Positions 60,815 to 64,000 of a stretch of 64,000 bases of DNA are shown here, one piece after another. Below the pieces are notes generated by a model, which ran no database searches, was not told the DNA's origin, and worked only from the letters and a program-made list of their open reading frames with translations. Within the stretch, counting starts at the first letter, position 1; the number at the start of each line of letters is the position of its first letter. The stretch lies in assembly GCA_039881145.1 (NCBI GenBank), contig JAYKKI010000027.1:20099001-20163000 (forward strand), read 5' to 3'. This DNA comes from Druceiella hillmani. Taxonomy: Eukaryota > Arthropoda > Insecta > Lepidoptera > Hepialidae. A program made the translations under genes and the position numbers.

Positions 60815-61151
60815 ATGGCATCGAACCAATATCCTCATGCGAATAATGTAGGGTTTGTCCATCCTGCTCCACCTCCACCATATCAAGAAACCACCACAAC
60901 ATCTATCACTACTACATATAATCAGCCACCTCAATTGCCTCATTACCCAGCATATCCCCCTCCATACCCAACCACAGTACAAGCACCTACTGCACCTCTC
61001 TACCCTACACTGCCAGCACAGCCTGTTGCCACTCAGACGCATTGTGTGACTCGTGTTACTAGACCAGCTCCAGGTGTGAAAATTGTCAATCATCAATATT
61101 ATAATACGCCTGCTCAAACTCATGTTGTAGTGGCTCCACAGCAAAAGAGAG
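60815..61151 (+). CDS. Third gene, first coding exon
   Basis: 337 nt, ATG near the 5' splice junction, donor gtaatc from 61152 (phase 1). Codon usage and composition stand out from the surrounding AT-rich DNA. Confidence 0.8.
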
Positions 61152-64000
61152 GTAATCAATATTTAGTTATCATTTTTTAATCATTATTTTCGTAACGAGA
61201 CAAAGCCTAACGCATAACATAACAAGGCAGGTATTTAACGATCATTTTGTAATATTATTTAATTAAGTATGTGGTTGTACTAAATTCTTTATAAAAAGTT
61301 AATATAATTCATATAGGTTTCTATTATAATATGTAATACAATCCTAGTTAACATTTTCTAACAATTTTATAAGTGGTATTTAAAAATGCCACATTAACAA
61401 ATAAATTCAACCAAAGTCTCTCTGTATGACAATCACTCAGAGCATTCAGTACTAAAATATTGAATATTATTTAAAGAACTAATCGGAAAGACTATAGGCT
61501 AGATCAAAACCTTACTGAAGGTTTAAGTAATTTGATAAAGAATGCTGAGTAATTTAAATAAACAACATGCATAAACAGAGTGAGTAATTTAAATAAACAA
61601 CATTCAAGGTTGAAAAAGCTCTCATATCTTCACCAAAACATTGTTCAGCCACACCCACATAAAAAAATCCATTAATAACGAAACTATTTAAATACCATTA
61701 AACCCCTTCCCTATGCCAGAGCAACTGGGGACATAATGAAAGTAAATTTTGTACTTCGTAATAACTTTAAACTTTGGTTGGCTATACACAACATACCATA
61801 ACACCAAATAAAACAGAGTGAAGTCTGTACCTGATCTGGTGAAATACTCTGAGATAAATAGCATCCGAAGCACTGACAAATTTGCCAAAAGCATTATGTC
61901 CGCAGTCGCTTATCGTTATTATTCGTAATTTGATATAAATCTTTTTAATTACCAAGAGCAGTTAACATTGTTATATAAAGAAATTTTAACTCAACGTTAA
62001 CATCTGTAATTTGCTTTGAATTAAGTATTCGAGAGTGAATAAAGATGTATATAGAAAAATGTTCTAGCCAAGGTGACAAAAATATAAAAACCATGTAATT
62101 TCAATATTTTTCAGCATATGTACTTTAACTTTACATATGTACAATCAAAATCTTATATCATTGCCTTCAATAGTTTGGATAATAAAATAATACCATGTTG
62201 CACTCTATCTTTACTGTGTTAAATAGAAATGGATAATATACTTTTTCTTTCTAGTTGATAACTTTTAATGAGATGAACTTTTAATTAAATTAATTATTTG
62301 AAATGAATTTATTAATTTTTTCTTAATATTATCATGACAGTACTAGTACTGTTCTATCATTATTTGTTTACCTTATTTGATTTCATCATTTGGAACACAG
62401 TGTACCGTAAGTGTTGACTACATGACAGTTAGCTGTCATCATCATACCATTTATAGCTCGTCATGCCTATCCATGTTCATGAACACACGTCTCTAATATT
62501 AATATAGTTTTGTAACCTGAGCATCTACACTAAGGTTTGATACATAAAAAACTTCCATTATAAATACTCTCTCTATTACCGTGAAAACTGCATTAAAATC
62601 CATCTAGTAGAACTTTATTTTTAAGCGAATATACTTATAGACAGATAGGCGTTGCGTTTTATATTAAAATATTAAGTTTAGGATACTTGTTATTGATTAA
62701 CACTCTTGATTAATTCTAATGTTATCGAATTTACTTTCATTTCTAAATAAAATACCATTAATCATCATTTGTTATTGAAGTTTTTAAAATTAAAATTCTA
62801 ATAAATTCTGCATCTGATTCCACATCTTGTAAAATTTTCCATTTTTAATTTTTTTATGTGTTTATAGAAACTTTAGATTCCTCATTTCCACATTTTTTTT
62901 AATTACAGGTTTATTTAGCAGAACGATGAATACAATTGAAAACACAATCGATAGTGCGATAGGCAGTATTTCTCGCCCGACTCCAGCAACAAACAAAACA
63001 GTTATAGTTACTCAAAGTAAGTTTCTTATGAAATATTTAAACCTTAATATTGAGAGAATACTAACAATGTTACCTTAACCTTGTTTGTTGTCGTTAGCTT
63101 GTGTTTATATAGTATACTAGTTTACCATTTATAAAATAAGTTAAATTGGTTTAAGTAACAAATTATTTATTTCAATGTGAAAGCAAACTGGAAAAATCCT
63201 TCCACGTATTAATTTTAGATAGATGCGATTGTATGTTGCATGACCAAGATTAGGTTTATAACTATAGCCACTAGGTATGCTTCTTTAATTGCATATGAGA
63301 GTTTGAGAGTGTCACTGCCAGTTATAAATAAGGCTTTTTAATTACTCTAAATTTATTGTAGGTTGATACCTTTAACGAGGATTATCAGAGAGATCAAAAT
63401 TTCCTTTATTGAATTTTTGGAACCAATGCTTTGTTGTGACATAGGACTGTACATTTCACTCTGAAAGCTGCTTGGCAAGAGAACTCTAAAGTTCTCTTGA
63501 ACAGGACAGAAGATTAAACTTTGTTCTTTTTATATACACTTTAAGACATTTGATAAGATATTAGAGAAATTATATATATTATTATATGAGATATTTGAGA
63601 ACTTTTTAAAATATTCAAGAAATTGTTAGCAAGAAATATTAAGTTTATTAGTTGCCAAAGTAATATTTATGTTTGATTTTTTCAACATTGGAATGTTTCT
63701 TATAAGACGCTGAATTAAGTTTTATTTATTAACATTGTTCACCTAAATGGAGATAAAAGTTATTGATGACAACTTGACCAAATTGAGTTATCAAGAAGGT
63801 CCACCTTTTAGCTTTTGAATCTATTATTACATATATTTTTGTGAGTGTAACATAATTCCCACTTTGCAAATAACAAATATGCGTTGCGCATATAGATGAT
63901 AACAAATTCTAAGTAAGCTATAAAAGGATATGGTATTTTGTAAATTGTTTTATTGAATTTTATTCATTGATTTACAGAAAATGGTGCGGGATCTACTACA
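60815..64000 (+). CDS. Pro/Tyr-rich protein with PPPPY motif, 5' part (runs off the window)
   Basis: Exons 60815-61151, 62909-63016 and 63978 onward join in phase 1 each time. The ATG at 60815 lies three bases after the acceptor tttttcag, so an untranslated exon exists upstream. Residues 1-112: MASNQYPHANNVGFV, then PPPPYQE (a PPxY motif of the kind bound by WW domains), Thr-rich TTTTSITTTY, PHYPAYPPPYP, and PGVKIVNHQYYN. The second exon encodes GLFSRTMNTIENTIDSAIGS, possibly an amphipathic helix, then a Thr/Val-rich piece. I do not recognise a family. Orientation, phase 1 introns and tail composition resemble the DM9 genes upstream, but no DM9 repeat is inside the window. Small PPxY proteins often act as adaptors of Nedd4-type ligases or endosomal sorting. 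Confidence 0.75.
61152..62908 (+). other. Third gene, intron between coding exons 1 and 2
   Basis: AT-rich. It holds a 33-bp direct duplication (gagtaatttaaataaacaac twice, 61546-61605) and no exon that I can recognise. Confidence 0.5.
62909..63016 (+). CDS. Third gene, second coding exon
   Basis: 108 nt between taattacag and gtaagt, phase 1 on both sides. It encodes LFSRTMNTIENTIDSAIGS and SRPTPATNKTVIVTQ. Confidence 0.75.
63375..63495 (-). pseudogene. mariner transposase relic, N-terminal helix-turn-helix piece
   Basis: Minus strand: KHWFQKFNKGNFDLSDNPR, matching the WF.kF.sGnFDl.D.PRsG start region of mariner/SETMAR-type transposases, followed by a stop. About 100 bp are recognisable, inside an intron of the third gene. 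Confidence 0.55.
63978..64000 (+). CDS. Third gene, start of third coding exon (cut by window end)
   Basis: The acceptor gatttacag ends at 63977. In the phase left by the previous exon the first codons read K-M-V-R-D-L-L. Too short to identify. Confidence 0.5.

Noticed and set aside
60794..61159. 121-codon frame on the minus strand
   Set aside because: Antisense of the proline-rich exon of the third gene; Trp/Arg/Cys-rich as expected from reversed proline codons.

Overview
This window is nuclear DNA from an arthropod, most probably an insect. It is very AT-rich, has large introns, and is littered with remnants of piggyBac, hAT, mariner, RTE-like LINE and foldback elements. The DM9-repeat (DUF3421) genes also point to an insect. 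The order cannot be fixed from the sequence alone. All recognisable host genes are on the + strand and are split into small exons, so most of the window is intron or intergenic repeat.

Layout. (1) About 609-16342: the 3' end of a DEAD-box RNA helicase of the DDX18/Has1 (pitchoune) type, with two clear exons and a probable last exon 13 kb downstream. Its introns hold a SINE-like tRNA relic, a broken piggyBac transposase, a foldback element, a 64-bp perfect palindrome, a piggyBac-type MITE and a 37-bp minisatellite. (2) About 16.4-26.4 kb: intergenic, with a second copy of the piggyBac MITE, a hAT transposase fragment and a decayed copy of a repetitive insect protein family marked by the motif IESHYCR. 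(3) 26588-35736: DM9 gene 1, five exons, 223 aa. (4) 35.8-46.0 kb: intergenic, with two foldback copies, a 1.7-kb inverted repeat and a nearly whole but broken hAT element (43464-45871) with terminal repeats and a target duplication. (5) 46211-53288: DM9 gene 2, five exons, 244 aa, a tandem paralog of gene 1 with the same splice phases and almost the same exon sizes. (6) 53.4-60.8 kb: intergenic, with a foldback arm, a repeat-built open frame and a mariner relic. (7) 60815 to the window end: the 5' coding part of a third, proline/tyrosine-rich gene with a PPPPY motif, not identified.

The two DM9 proteins share a Tyr/Pro-rich N-terminal tail and a C-terminal pair of DM9 repeats, with no signal peptide. 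DM9 proteins are known as cytosolic or vesicle-associated lectin-like pattern-recognition or stress proteins. The cluster looks like a local tandem duplication, and the third gene shares orientation and tail composition with it.

The most unusual non-gene signal is a family of about 220-bp near-perfect palindromes. Each arm carries a sequence that can be folded as a type I hammerhead-ribozyme-like motif (CTGAAGA ... GAAA ... GTC). Four copies are present and one solo arm keeps the motif intact.
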